DNA of 64,000 nt from Hyunsoonleella aquatilis (GCF_014270105.1 NZ_JACNMF010000004.1:1-64000); one strand, 5' to 3'. Shown: positions 44,818-54,618, numbered from the stretch's first letter. Notes: generated from the sequence alone by a model not told the origin. Numbers and translations: made by a program.

Positions 44818-46215
44818 TTACTTCCCGATACAGAAATTAGCAAAAATATTACCTAGCAAATCTTCATTGGTTATCTCACCAGTAATCTCACCAAAATGGT
44901 ATAAAGCCTGCCGGATATCGATAGCCAATAAATCTCCTGATAGGCCAGTTTCCAAACCATGTTGTACCTTTTGGATTTCTTCAAAAGCCTTCAAAAGAGC
45001 ATCGTAATGGCGGGTATTTGTTACTATGGTTTCATCGTTTCGAAGGGCACCCGTATTCACGAAATTGGTCAAAGCGATCTTTAAATCTTCCACTCCTTTC
45101 TTGGTTTTGGCCGAAATAAGTTTGATATCGTCAATACTGACTTTAAGTACGTTCAGTTCTTTTTCGGAAATAGCATCGATTTTGTTGGCTATGACAACCA
45201 AAGGCTTTTGAGGATGTTTATTCTTTATTTTTTCAATTTCGACCGCAATACTTTCTACAGAAGATTTTTGGGCGAAAATAGATTCGGCATCAAAAAGATA
45301 AATCACTACCTGCGCTTGCTCAATCTTTTCAAAGGTCTTTTTTATTCCAATGCTTTCCACAACGTCTTTGGTATTCCGAATACCTGCCGTATCAATAAAC
45401 CGGAAACCTATGCCACCGATAGTAATTTCATCTTCAATCGTATCGCGTGTGGTTCCTGCAATATCTGAAACGATGGCTCTTTCTTCATTTAATAAAGCAT
45501 TCAACAATGTAGATTTACCCACATTTGGCTCCCCTACTATGGCAACGGGTATTCCATTTTTTATCACATTACCAACTGCGAACGAATCTATCAATCGCTT
45601 TAAAACAAATGTGATGCGCTCAATTAAATCCTTAAATTGCGTTCTGTCAGCAAACTCCACATCCTCTTCGGCAAAATCCAATTCCAATTCAATGAGAGAA
45701 GCAAAATTCAAAAGTTCTTCTCGAAGTTTTGCTATCTCAGAAGAAAAACCACCTCGCATTTGTTGCATGGCGATTTGATGCGAAGCTTCATTATCACTTG
45801 CAATTAAATCTGCTACAGCTTCAGCTTGACTCAAATCCAACTTTCCATTTAAAAATGCTCGCAATGTAAACTCTCCAGCATTCGCCATTCGACAGCCCTT
45901 CCGCAAAAACAACTGTATGATTTCCTGCTGGATATAATTTGACCCATGGCAGGATATTTCGACCACATCCTCACCTGTGTAAGAGTTCGGGTTTTTAAAA
46001 ACAGATACTAAGACTTCATCCATCGTTTTGGTTTCATCTATAATATGACCTAAATGAATAGTATGCGTTTTTTGCTTGCCCAACAATTTACCCGAAACTG
46101 ATTTAAATTGTTTTTCGGCCAATTTAATAGCATCCTTTCCTGATAAACGGATTATTGCAATGGCTCCAGCACCAGATGGAGTAGCCAATGCGACTATAGT
46201 GTCGTTTATTATCAT
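44818..46215 (-). CDS. mnmE: tRNA uridine-5-carboxymethylaminomethyl modification GTPase
   Basis: 465 residues. An N-terminal tetrahydrofolate-binding domain (IVALATPSGAGAIAIIRLSG), a G domain with GEPNVGKSTL (P-loop, about 226-235), DIAGTTRD (switch I), DTAG and NKID, and the C-terminal FCIGK motif with the catalytic Cys. With MnmG it makes the cmnm5/nm5 group at wobble U34 of tRNAs. Complete and of normal length. Confidence 0.97.
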   Translation of the reverse strand: MIINDTIVALATPSGAGAIAIIRLSGKDAIKLAEKQFKSVSGKLLGKQKTHTIHLGHIIDETKTMDEVLVSVFKNPNSYTGEDVVEISCHGSNYIQQEIIQLFLRKGCRMANAGEFTLRAFLNGKLDLSQAEAVADLIASDNEASHQIAMQQMRGGFSSEIAKLREELLNFASLIELELDFAEEDVEFADRTQFKDLIERITFVLKRLIDSFAVGNVIKNGIPVAIVGEPNVGKSTLLNALLNEERAIVSDIAGTTRDTIEDEITIGGIGFRFIDTAGIRNTKDVVESIGIKKTFEKIEQAQVVIYLFDAESIFAQKSSVESIAVEIEKIKNKHPQKPLVVIANKIDAISEKELNVLKVSIDDIKLISAKTKKGVEDLKIALTNFVNTGALRNDETIVTNTRHYDALLKAFEEIQKVQHGLETGLSGDLLAIDIRQALYHFGEITGEITNEDLLGNIFANFCIGK

Positions 46216-46642
46216 ACGGCAAAAATAAGAATTTAGAACGCTAGGAAAACATGTGCTTCAAAACAATACTTTTCAGTCAGACCTATTCACTTGCTTATTA
46301 TCCTATTCAAAGAGATTGGTATATTAAGACTAAAAAATCTAGTACATCAATTCGTTATACTGATACTATTTTAAGACGTTCAAAATTTTAAACCATTTTG
46401 ATTCGCTGTTCATTTGGAAAATTGCAATTCCAATTTTATTGTATGGAGAAACCCACAAGAAGCTGACATACAATGAATTAATTTGTTTTTTTAAATAACT
46501 ATTTTATATTTGACTGCTATTAATTCAATGACTCTCTCAATTCCTGTGACTTACATGTTTTTTATGTGTCTGAATTAGAGACATCTAAATAGTTTTAAGT
46601 ATAGTTTAACAGTTTAAAACTACGGGGGTAACGTTTTAACTT
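46216..46642. other. Intergenic region without recognised features
   Basis: A 427-bp AT-rich gap between divergent mnmE and the small plus-strand gene. It should hold both promoters. I see no gene, RNA or convincing repeat in it. Confidence 0.5.
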
Positions 46643-47059
46643 ATGACAATTATTGATTCTGACTTCGCTGGCCAAATTTTAAAATTTGTGCAAAATAGAT
46701 GGTCCAACATCTTCTTTTTAAAACAAATAGCCATTATTGAAATTAACGAAGGTATCCTTTTGAATATGGAGAACCTTGATATTATTCGAAAAGAACTCGT
46801 TTCTTATTATGGAAATGCTAAGCCTTTTGGAATTATTATGAATCGGGTGAATCCATATGAAGTTGACAATACCGGTGTCTTTTTATTGAAAGAAAAAACG
46901 GAAAATCTAGTGGTATCTGCTACGGTACATCATACTTTGGAGAGCAACTCTAGGGGTGATTTTAACTGTGCTGGACATTTGGTCTTCAACAATCTGTTCG
47001 ATGCCCTAAACCAGATCCATCACAATGTTACCGTATGCGAGGAACTTTACTTAAACTAA
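46643..47059 (+). CDS. Hypothetical protein, 138 residues
   Basis: Not assigned to a family. It has alternating beta-strand and helix pattern (FFLKQIAIIEINEGILLNME, KPFGIIMNRVNPYEVDNTGV) and could be a small STAS-like or signalling fold, as seen in uncharacterised Bacteroidota proteins of this size. No signal peptide and no membrane span. It stands alone on its strand, and its 3' end overlaps the convergent S1-domain gene by 9 nt. Coding is supported by a frame without interruptions and normal composition. Confidence 0.65.
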   Translation: MTIIDSDFAGQILKFVQNRWSNIFFLKQIAIIEINEGILLNMENLDIIRKELVSYYGNAKPFGIIMNRVNPYEVDNTGVFLLKEKTENLVVSATVHHTLESNSRGDFNCAGHLVFNNLFDALNQIHHNVTVCEELYLN

Positions 47060-47878
47060 GTAAATTCCATCTCCTTTAATTTCTATTTGACGCTGTTTGT
47101 ATAAACTTCCAACGGCCTTTTTAAAGCTCTTTTTGCTCATATGAAGCACATTTTTAATATCCTCTGGGCTAGATTTATCGGTTAGATTTATAAAACCGCT
47201 ATTGTCCTCAAGCTCCTTAAGAATACGCTGGGCGTTTGGCTCAATATTTCTATAGCCAACCTTTTCTAATGAAATGTCCAACTTATTCCCAGGCCTTATT
47301 TTTTTAACGACTCCTTTTAACTTGTCTCCCACACTAATGTCCTTAAAAATATTGTCCTTGTAAACGAGACCCAAATGCTTTTTGTTAACTATAACATTCC
47401 AACCAATGTCAGAAGGGTGAGAGGCTATCAAATCTACTTCTTCAAATTGCTCAACCGTCAACTCTTTATTATCCAAAAACCGATTGGTTTTACTTGAAGC
47501 TACCAGTCGATCAGTTTTTTCATCCAAATAACAGTACACCAAGTACCAGCCTCCGGGTTTCATTTTAAATGCCTGTTCCTTGAACGGACAAAACAATTCC
47601 TTCACTAATCCCCAATCTAAAAAAGCTCCAAAATTAGTCACTTGATTACATCGCAACAAAGCAAATTCTCCCTTTTTGATGTGGGGCATATCCGTAGAAG
47701 CCACAAGACGTTCTTCATTGTCCAGATATACAAATACATCAATTTTATCCCAAATTTTGAACTCGGCAGGCACATAGCGATTCGGCAGTAATACCTCCTC
47801 ATCGTTGTCATCAATCAAATAGATGCCATGATCCGTTTCACGAAGTATTTCCAAAGTATTTATTTCCCCTAATTTCAT
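47051..47878 (-). CDS. CvfB-like S1-domain RNA-binding protein
   Basis: 275 residues from ATG 47878. The frame opens at 47926, but that ATG directly follows the T-run of the upstream gene's terminator, so the internal start is preferred. Tandem S1-like beta-barrels (about 1-60, 65-135, 145-210: VPAEFKIWDKIDVFVYLD, FALLRCNQVTNFGAFLDWGL, GDKLKGVVKKIRPGNKLDIS) precede a C-terminal winged-helix-like segment (about 220-275). CvfB family members bind RNA and affect virulence-gene or ribosome-linked expression in Firmicutes; the role here is unknown. Confidence 0.85.
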   Translation of the reverse strand: MKLGEINTLEILRETDHGIYLIDDNDEEVLLPNRYVPAEFKIWDKIDVFVYLDNEERLVASTDMPHIKKGEFALLRCNQVTNFGAFLDWGLVKELFCPFKEQAFKMKPGGWYLVYCYLDEKTDRLVASSKTNRFLDNKELTVEQFEEVDLIASHPSDIGWNVIVNKKHLGLVYKDNIFKDISVGDKLKGVVKKIRPGNKLDISLEKVGYRNIEPNAQRILKELEDNSGFINLTDKSSPEDIKNVLHMSKKSFKKAVGSLYKQRQIEIKGDGIYLV

Positions 47879-47926
47879 AGGTTGCAAAGGTATGATTTTA
47901 GCAATGCGCCCTGCAAAAATGCGCAT

Positions 47927-47954
47927 AAAAAAAGCGCTGCCATGGCAACGCTTT
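47927..47954 (-). terminator. Intrinsic terminator after the DUF2853 gene
   Basis: On the minus strand AAAGCG and CGCTTT arms enclose a second stem (TGCC/GGCA), giving a nearly perfect hairpin, followed by seven T. It lies 23 nt after the end of the DUF2853 gene. Confidence 0.8.
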
Positions 47955-47976
47955 CAAAATATATTAAAACTTTCTA

Positions 47977-48315
47977 TTAATAAACGGACTCTTTTCCAAA
48001 GTGCTTAGTTAACAAGTAATATACCACTGCTCTGTATTTGTTGCGATTAGATTGACCATATTGATCCATCACCTTAGCAATCGCACCATCCAAATCATCA
48101 CCATCGCTCAACCCCAATTTTCCTTTAAGGAAGTTATTCTTAACAGTTTCCAACTCAGATGCGTCCGACCCTGAAACAGTAGATGCATCAGCATTATAAA
48201 TTGATGGCCCACAGCCAATGGTTACTTTGGTCAATAAATCCATATCGGCACTTACGCCACATTTCTCTTTTAAATCTGCAGCATATTTTGCAATAAGCTC
48301 GTCACGTTTACTCAT
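47977..48315 (-). CDS. DUF2853 family protein
   Basis: 112 residues, soluble, with the DUF2853 pattern: MSKRDELIAKYAADLKEKCG, then NNFLKGKLGLSDGDDLDGAI and RNKYRAVVYYLLTKHFGKE. The family is small and uncharacterised, widespread in Bacteroidota and Proteobacteria. Own terminator downstream. Confidence 0.85.
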   Translation of the reverse strand: MSKRDELIAKYAADLKEKCGVSADMDLLTKVTIGCGPSIYNADASTVSGSDASELETVKNNFLKGKLGLSDGDDLDGAIAKVMDQYGQSNRNKYRAVVYYLLTKHFGKESVY

Positions 48316-48652
48316 GATAAAAGTATTTTTTAAGGTTAATAATTATGATTTTTAAAGATAACTATTTTTTAGACACAGGGATTCTCGGCCGGTCACATTA
48401 ACGCTATTTTAACCCGATTTGAGCATACGCCTATAAGATTTAATAAACAGCATTTACCTGACACACCCCTTAATCCCCTCTTGAATAGAGGGGAAACTCA
48501 TACGCAACAGTATCCCTCCTATTCAAGGAGGAAGTAAGGGAGGTGTAAAATCTTTATATCCAATTGAAGCTTGACTTGTTTAAAAAAACAAGGATAGGCT
48601 TAGGTTTCCATTTCTTTAAAAATGAAATTGACCTCATAAAGAAAGTATGCAA
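48316..48652. other. Intergenic region with inverted-repeat cluster
   Basis: A 337-bp gap after menD (minus) and before the DUF2853 start. Apart from the repeat at 48463-48546 I see no gene. Confidence 0.5.
48463..48546. repeat. Dispersed inverted-repeat element
   Basis: Outer arms acaccccttaatcccctc and the matching aagggaggtgt close a segment with two inner hairpins (cccctcttgaatagagggg and cctcctattcaaggagg). This is a dispersed intergenic type familiar in flavobacteria, related to the cluster at 14551-14590. Confidence 0.6.
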
Positions 48653-50413
48653 CTATTTTATGAAATCAAAATAATTCAAAAGCACCTCGTCATTTAGGTT
48701 CTTCGGTGTGAATATCTCCAACAGTTTTGGTTGTTCAGAAGCTTCATAAAATGAATTCAATCGTTCCTCCAGTTCCGATACATTTGAAGCATATCCATAT
48801 TCAAAATTATACATGTTGCACAAATGTTTGGCATTCAAACCATGGGTAGTTTCAAAATAAGTATCGAAATTCTCGGTGTTTTTGTGCCCAGGCAGAATCC
48901 TGAAAATCCCGCCGCCTTGATTATTGATGAGGATAATCCTGAAATTCCTTGGAATATGATTGTTCCAAAGGGCATTACTGTCGTAAAAGAAACTCAAGTC
49001 ACCAGTAATAAAAGTAGTTTGTTTTTCGCTGGCAACGGCGCAACCAATTGCTGTAGAAGTGCTGCCATCAATACCGCTTGTGCCTCGGTTGCAATATATT
49101 TCTAGAGTTTTGTTCAAACTGAACAATTGCGTATAGCGAATGGCCGAACTATTTCCCACTTGCAAAACAGTATTGCTGGGTATAGCTTCCAGAGCCTTGT
49201 TGAAAACCGTGAAATCGCAAAACGGAACTTCATTTAAATACTGTTCGTGCTTTTTTAAGCGGTGGTGTCTTACTTTTTTCCAAGTCGTTTTATAGTCGCT
49301 CTTTTTATAATGGGTGATTTTGGGCAAAAACGACTCAAAAAACAATTGTGGTGTTGTTTCAATGTGTTTGGACAAACTGAAAAATGTATCGTTAGCCTTC
49401 TTTTCATCGATATGCCAATGTTCTTTCGGCCTGTATTTTCGCAATAGTGCTTTTATTTTTTTTGAAACAATCAAACCACCAAAAGTCAACAAGATATCCG
49501 GTTGCAATGCCTTTTGCTCTTCTTCTGAAAGAGGTGCGATAATTTGATCAATGCTCGGAAAGAAACCCTTGTGGTGCAAATTAGAAGTGGTTTCTGTAAA
49601 CACGATGACACTTTCGTCCTTCGAAATTTCCTCGAGCCATTGCCTATCGATAGTATTGGGATCATTAGTCCCGACCAAAATCATTTTTTTTGATACTGCC
49701 ATCCATTCCTCAAAGCAATCTCGGAGCATGTGTTCATCAACAGCATTATCAGGTTTAGCCATTTCTACAACTTCTGGAGAAACCGAAAGTGCATCCACTG
49801 TTTCATAAAGGGGTTCGTCAAATGGAATATTCACATGAACGGGCCCTTTCTTTAATTTGGCAAAATTGATAGCCTTATTTAGCTCAATTTCATTGTGTTC
49901 TTGGATATCCTTTTGCAAGCCCAAAAAACGCTCAAACCTGTTTTCCAAGTTTTTCATGATAGGTAAATCCTCATGCACGGGTACGTTTTTCTCATCCTTT
50001 ATGTCCAGTTTCAAATTTGCCGAATACAGTATGTGATTATCGAAAACGTTTCTTTGATTAATAGTCTGTCCGTCTCCAATCCCAATTAAGTGCTTAGGTC
50101 TGTCTGCCGATAAAACCATGAAAGGAATATCGCTGTAATACGCTTCGGCCACGGCCGGATAATAGTTGAGCAACGCACTACCTGAAGTACAGACCACAGC
50201 TATTGGTTCTTTTATTTGTTGAGCAATCCCCAAAGCGAAAAAAGCGGCACAGCGTTCGTCCACAATACTATAGCACTTAAAGAAAGGATCATTAGTAAAA
50301 CCAATAGTCAGCGGTGCGTTTCGGCTACCGGGAGAAATAACTATGTTCTTTATGTTTTTGGCTTTGCACAGGGCAACTACAGTCTGAGCAAGAGGGATTT
50401 TTGGATATGTCAT
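48653..50413 (-). CDS. menD: SEPHCHC synthase (menaquinone biosynthesis)
   Basis: 586 residues. Thiamine-diphosphate enzyme: N-terminal VISPGSRNAPLTIGF (about 24-38), DERCAAFFALG with the cofactor Glu region, and a C-terminal GDLSFFYDSNAL (about 470-481) Mg-binding segment. MenD joins isochorismate and 2-oxoglutarate to give SEPHCHC, the first committed step of menaquinone formation. It is last in a three-gene run (thioesterase, menF, menD). Length fits the family. Confidence 0.95.
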   Translation of the reverse strand: MTYPKIPLAQTVVALCKAKNIKNIVISPGSRNAPLTIGFTNDPFFKCYSIVDERCAAFFALGIAQQIKEPIAVVCTSGSALLNYYPAVAEAYYSDIPFMVLSADRPKHLIGIGDGQTINQRNVFDNHILYSANLKLDIKDEKNVPVHEDLPIMKNLENRFERFLGLQKDIQEHNEIELNKAINFAKLKKGPVHVNIPFDEPLYETVDALSVSPEVVEMAKPDNAVDEHMLRDCFEEWMAVSKKMILVGTNDPNTIDRQWLEEISKDESVIVFTETTSNLHHKGFFPSIDQIIAPLSEEEQKALQPDILLTFGGLIVSKKIKALLRKYRPKEHWHIDEKKANDTFFSLSKHIETTPQLFFESFLPKITHYKKSDYKTTWKKVRHHRLKKHEQYLNEVPFCDFTVFNKALEAIPSNTVLQVGNSSAIRYTQLFSLNKTLEIYCNRGTSGIDGSTSTAIGCAVASEKQTTFITGDLSFFYDSNALWNNHIPRNFRIILINNQGGGIFRILPGHKNTENFDTYFETTHGLNAKHLCNMYNFEYGYASNVSELEERLNSFYEASEQPKLLEIFTPKNLNDEVLLNYFDFIK

Positions 50414-50464
50414 TTAGCTCATAAAAATCTAAATGCTAAAATAACAAATAGCCCTCAAACAACC

Positions 50465-51583
50465 TTACTGCAGGACCTTTTTCATTACCAGGGATTTTGA
50501 AACCGTTTCGGCCCACTCCTTTTCAGGATTAGAACTTTCGGTGATGCCACCACCAACGTAAATCATGGCTTTATCGCCCTGTATTTGCATACATCGAAGA
50601 TTTACGTACAATTGTGTGGATGTCTTATTAAAGGTATAGGCACGGTTTTCAACATTTCGCCTTCCGGTTCTTGGCTTTGATTTGGTTTCAAAATTAAGCT
50701 CACCCAAAAAACCTGTGTAAAACTCGCGATTGTACTTTTCGTTATCGAGAATAAACCGTTGCGCATCAGCTTTAGGCACACCACAAACTGCAGGCGTAGG
50801 ATGCAAGCTTTTCAATACCTCTTTAAAATCCAAAATTTCGGGATTTAAAACACCGTTAATTTGAGTATTTAAATGCAACAGATTACCCGCTCTTACGGTC
50901 TGAGTCTCTGACACTTTTATGTTTTGAATATAAGGTTCAATGTTTTCCAAAATAAAATCGGTAACAAATTGTTGCTCCTCCAATTCCTTGGCTTTCCAAG
51001 TGATATCGGTTGTACCTTCAAAACTTTGGGTTCCAGCCAAGGACATCATGGAAAATTGTCGCCCTTCAATTTTAAGTAAGGTTTCTGGTGTTGCACCCAA
51101 CCATAGGCCTACTTTAGGATGATACCATATATAAACAAATGCAGAGGCATAGCTTGTCAGCAAATTTTTAAAAATCAAAAATGGGTTGGCCTCCTCTAAG
51201 TTAACCTCTTCTTTTCTTGAGAGCACTACTTTTTTAAGGGCTCCTGTTCCAATAACTTTCAACCCTCTTTTTACGAGTCCCAAATGAAATTCCTTTTCTC
51301 GTGAACTAATATTTGATTCAATGGGGAACTCTGTTTTTCCTGAAGCATTTACAAAGTTTGAAATGGAAATAACTTCTGAAATATTCAAAGGCAATATAAC
51401 GGAATCTTCAGCTTCATCAAATGGTGAAAACACAAAACCTTTTTCATCAAATGTTTCAACTTTATAAAGCGCATCATTATTCTGAAGTATGGCTTTCACC
51501 TCGGTTCGGTTGGGCTTTCTATAGGCAACAAAGGGCAACCCTGATTCAAATTGTTGCTTCAAACGGTTAAAAAAATCCTGCAA
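50465..51583 (-). CDS. menF: Isochorismate synthase
   Basis: 372 residues, chorismate-binding family. Signatures: KVVLSRKEEVNL (about 118-129), YHPKVGLWLGATPETLLKIE (about 154-173), GTQSFEG, LHPTPAVCGVPKADAQRFI (about 256-274), and YVGGGITESSNPEKEW near the end. It converts chorismate to isochorismate for menaquinone. It begins 3 nt after the thioesterase gene and is 51 nt before menD. An anthranilate or salicylate role is less likely given menD next to it. Confidence 0.93.
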   Translation of the reverse strand: MQDFFNRLKQQFESGLPFVAYRKPNRTEVKAILQNNDALYKVETFDEKGFVFSPFDEAEDSVILPLNISEVISISNFVNASGKTEFPIESNISSREKEFHLGLVKRGLKVIGTGALKKVVLSRKEEVNLEEANPFLIFKNLLTSYASAFVYIWYHPKVGLWLGATPETLLKIEGRQFSMMSLAGTQSFEGTTDITWKAKELEEQQFVTDFILENIEPYIQNIKVSETQTVRAGNLLHLNTQINGVLNPEILDFKEVLKSLHPTPAVCGVPKADAQRFILDNEKYNREFYTGFLGELNFETKSKPRTGRRNVENRAYTFNKTSTQLYVNLRCMQIQGDKAMIYVGGGITESSNPEKEWAETVSKSLVMKKVLQ

Positions 51584-51586
51584 TTT

Positions 51587-52012
51587 TTATTTTTTTCTTG
51601 GTAATGAAATGGTAGTCAGTTTACAAAGGCACACGAGATTATCAGCCTCGTCGGTAACTTTAATTTCCATCAACTGCGTGGTTCTTCCTTTGTGTATATA
51701 GCTCGCCCTCGCGTAAATATAACCTTCTCTTACCCCCTTTAAATGGTTGGCTGAAATCTCTATGCCACGCACAAACACCTGCTCTAAATCCATTAAAATT
51801 TCGGCTGCAAAACTGCCAATAGTTTCGGCTAAAGCTACAGTAGCCCCACCATGCAACACTCCTTCTGGTTGATGCACTTTTGGCGTAACGGGCATTCGAC
51901 CAATTACAAAATCCTCCCCAAGGTCAACGATATCGATATCCAACAGTTCGATAAGATTGCCCTGCTTCATTTTATTAAATTGCTCGATGATGTCTGCTTT
52001 GGGTAATGGCAT
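51587..52012 (-). CDS. Hotdog-fold thioesterase (PaaI/DHNA-CoA thioesterase-like)
   Basis: 141 residues. Hotdog core with HQPEGVLHGGATVALAETIG (about 47-66), the HGGATVALAE motif of PaaI/MenI-type thioesterases. Placed directly before menF and menD, it is probably the DHNA-CoA thioesterase of menaquinone synthesis. The start is 38 bp from the divergent GNAT start. Confidence 0.85.
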   Translation of the reverse strand: MPLPKADIIEQFNKMKQGNLIELLDIDIVDLGEDFVIGRMPVTPKVHQPEGVLHGGATVALAETIGSFAAEILMDLEQVFVRGIEISANHLKGVREGYIYARASYIHKGRTTQLMEIKVTDEADNLVCLCKLTTISLPRKK

Positions 52013-52050
52013 TGAATTCTTTTTTATTTTTAGGCTTGTAAAAATACGAA

Positions 52051-52632
52051 ATGACCGCTACCCTTGAAAATACCCGTGTAAAATTATCGCCCTTAACCCT
52101 AAACAATTATCATCATTTGATTGAAATTGCCAAGGAACCCAAACTGGTACAATATTCACCCAGCAAAATTGATACTCCTGAGGATTTAAAACTTTACGTA
52201 AAAACTGCATTGGAAGCCCAAAAAAATAAGACCGCTATTCCTTTCATTATTTATGACAAGGAAAAACAGATGTATGCGGGTTGTACACGTTTTGGACTCA
52301 TTAATTGGAACAATAAAGTGCTACATATCGGCTGGACGTGGATGGGCAAAACGTTTCAAGGCACAGGCTTAAACGGGGAAATGAAATTCTTAATGTTGCA
52401 ATATGCTTTTGAAAACCTAAAGTTTGACAAAGTTGAATTTCGTGTGGATGAACGCAACATGCGCTCAAGAAAAGCTGTTGAAAAATTGGGTGCTACCCTT
52501 GAAGGTATTTTGAGAAAAGACACACTAATGTTGGACGGGTTTAAACGAAGTACTTGTTGTTACGGGATATTGAGGGAGGAATGGGACACATTTAAGCATA
52601 CCATTTTTGCGGGGTTTAAGCCGTTTACCTAA
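52051..52632 (+). CDS. GNAT family N-acetyltransferase
   Basis: 193 residues. RimJ/RimL-like acetyltransferase: substrate strand at the N-terminus (LENTRVKLSPLTLNNYHHLI), WTWMGKTFQGTGLNGEMKFL (acetyl-CoA loop, about 98-117), and VEFRVDERNMRSRKAVEKLG (about 130-149). Acceptor unknown. Only 38 bp separates it from the divergent thioesterase gene, so the two promoters must overlap. Confidence 0.9.
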   Translation: MTATLENTRVKLSPLTLNNYHHLIEIAKEPKLVQYSPSKIDTPEDLKLYVKTALEAQKNKTAIPFIIYDKEKQMYAGCTRFGLINWNNKVLHIGWTWMGKTFQGTGLNGEMKFLMLQYAFENLKFDKVEFRVDERNMRSRKAVEKLGATLEGILRKDTLMLDGFKRSTCCYGILREEWDTFKHTIFAGFKPFT

Positions 52633-52735
52633 CACTTTATTTTTTTTGTCTTCCACTTGTGGCATACCTGTATTCCGCAAGAATGGAAAAGTGATTCCCA
52701 TAAACATCTTTTACATTTGTGAAAGATAATTCAAG

Positions 52736-53599
52736 ATGAAACCAAAGCAGGACAACAAATCATTTTATGCCGAGCGCCTTAATGTTATTATTGAGTACAT
52801 CAATAATCATTTGGAAGAAAGGATTGATATTAAAACCTTAGCGGACCTTTCGCATTTTTCGCCGTTTCATTTTCATCGCATAAGCCGGGCACTTTTAGGG
52901 GAGCCTATCGGGAAATATATTTCGCGCATGAGGATTGAAACGGGGGCTAAACTACTGAGATATTCCAATGAACCAGTAGAAAATATTGCTTACAGTGTCG
53001 GTTTTGAAACGCCATCCTCTTTTTCAAAAGCGTTCAAGTCTCATTTGGGCATTTCGCCATCAGAATATCGAAAAAATAAATCATTCTCAATCATTAAATC
53101 GAATATTATGGAAACACCAACACTTAACATCAAAACCCCTAAAATTCAGGAAATTGAAGACAAAAAATGCCTTTATTTAAGGATGCAAGGCGCTTATCAA
53201 AATTTAGATTATGCCGGAGCCTGGGAAAAACTATGGGAACAAGTAAAAGCACAAAAGTTGTTTACCAAAGGGATTCAACATATTGGATTGCCCCATGACG
53301 ACCCCCAAGTTACCGATGAGGACAAAATAAGATATGATGCTTGCCTCATTATTCACAAAGACGCCAAACCGACGGGTGATATTGGGGTAAAAACTTTAAA
53401 AGGTGGCAAGTTTGCGGTATTCCTGTATCAAGGGTCGTACAAATATTTTGCTGAAGTCTATGACCACATTTTCAACGAATGGCTTCTTGATAGTGAACAC
53501 GAATTACGAGACGAACCTGTTAGGGAACGCTACATAAGCCACCCTGACCGCGTTGCCGAGGAAAAGTTGAAAACGGAATTTTATGTTCCCATAAAATAG
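52736..53599 (+). CDS. AraC-family regulator with GyrI-like effector domain
   Basis: 287 residues. Two-helix-turn-helix AraC DNA-binding domain at the N-terminus (about 10-108: IKTLADLSHFSPFHFHRISR, and VGFETPSSFSKAFKSHLGIS), then a GyrI-like domain (about 120-287) with NIKTPKIQEIEDKKCLYLRM and FAVFLYQGSYKYFAEVYDH. The layout is that of MarA/Rob-type regulators with a small-molecule-binding SRPBCC-like domain. Stand-alone gene; targets unknown. Confidence 0.92.
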   Translation: MKPKQDNKSFYAERLNVIIEYINNHLEERIDIKTLADLSHFSPFHFHRISRALLGEPIGKYISRMRIETGAKLLRYSNEPVENIAYSVGFETPSSFSKAFKSHLGISPSEYRKNKSFSIIKSNIMETPTLNIKTPKIQEIEDKKCLYLRMQGAYQNLDYAGAWEKLWEQVKAQKLFTKGIQHIGLPHDDPQVTDEDKIRYDACLIIHKDAKPTGDIGVKTLKGGKFAVFLYQGSYKYFAEVYDHIFNEWLLDSEHELRDEPVRERYISHPDRVAEEKLKTEFYVPIK

Positions 53600-53616
53600 G
53601 AGACACTAAAATCCGG

Positions 53617-54504
53617 CTACTCAAATTTCAATTTATAGGCCATCACCCTATTATGAAAAAAGGTGGGCACTAACAAAGTTTGGGTGGACGGAATATAATC
53701 GATATCCGCCGCATTAATTTTTTTATCCCGAGTATCCAGCAATTGGGTTTTGCTCCAATCTTTTTGATTGATATAAAAAATCTCGCCCTGCCAACTGGAT
53801 ACTATAAAATCTCCATTTTCCAACCGGACTATACCATCACCATGACCAATTTCGGTAGTCAACGTTTTAAATGAATTATCCTTTGGGTTGTAGAATCCAA
53901 AATTATGAGACCTGGAAGCCGCATAGAATATTCCCTCTTCTTGGTAAAGCAAACCGTTCAGTCTTCCTAAACTGTCTTTTGCAATTAGTTTGACGCCATT
54001 CTCAACTTGATAGATGCCGTCACTATTTGAGCCAGAAACATAAACAGCATTATTAGATACTGTGATGTCATTTAATTGTGGTGAGCCATCCACCTTATGC
54101 CGTGCAGTCATTGTCTTTGTGGCAATATCAATTTCTACCACCTCATCAATATCGCTAACATACAATTTACCATTCAAAATCCCCATGCCTTTTGGTCCAC
54201 TAAGCCCTTCGGCCCATTTCAAATCCAAAATCTCTCCTTTTGTATTTAAAGTAGAAATGAAACCATTATTATCCTTTTCCCATGGTGAATTATTCACGTT
54301 GGCTACAAATATAGTTTGTGATGTTTTGTCGTAAAGCACAGCTTCGCAGGTGGTCAACAATGAATCCGTTTGCCATAGTATTTCCAATGAAGGCTTTGGC
54401 TCTACAATTTCCGGAACAAGGTCCACCTTGTCGGCGCCCTTTTTCTTGTTGCAGGACAGTAATAAAGTGAAGGCAAGAATGGTAAACAATAGTAAGCTTC
54501 TCAT
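53617..54504 (-). CDS. SMP-30/gluconolactonase-like beta-propeller lipoprotein
   Basis: 295 residues. A lipoprotein signal with Cys18 (LLLSCNKKKG) is followed by a six-bladed propeller-like repeat pattern (LSGPKGMGILNGKLYVSDID, VEIDIATKTMT, LNGLLYQEEGIFYAASRSHN). It probably sits in the periplasm or outer membrane. Catalytic function is uncertain: many such lipoproteins are binding or scaffold proteins. Converges with the AraC gene, 17 bp apart. Confidence 0.85.
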   Translation of the reverse strand: MRSLLLFTILAFTLLLSCNKKKGADKVDLVPEIVEPKPSLEILWQTDSLLTTCEAVLYDKTSQTIFVANVNNSPWEKDNNGFISTLNTKGEILDLKWAEGLSGPKGMGILNGKLYVSDIDEVVEIDIATKTMTARHKVDGSPQLNDITVSNNAVYVSGSNSDGIYQVENGVKLIAKDSLGRLNGLLYQEEGIFYAASRSHNFGFYNPKDNSFKTLTTEIGHGDGIVRLENGDFIVSSWQGEIFYINQKDWSKTQLLDTRDKKINAADIDYIPSTQTLLVPTFFHNRVMAYKLKFE

Positions 54505-54618
54505 AATTCGGTTTTTAACTTATGGTAAATAAACAAATAATGGGTAACATTTAAATCGAACCGCTGTAAAAAGCTAAAAGTCCCCTAAGATTGCTCAGAA
54601 AACACTGAAAGATAGGAT

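Noticed and set aside
44802-44843. Extended start of the DUF2188 gene
   Set aside because: It would overlap the end of mnmE and adds a non-conserved, Ser-rich segment.
47879-47926. Extended start of the CvfB-like gene
   Set aside because: The upstream ATG follows directly the T-run of the DUF2853 terminator, and the added residues do not match the S1-type start MKLGEI.
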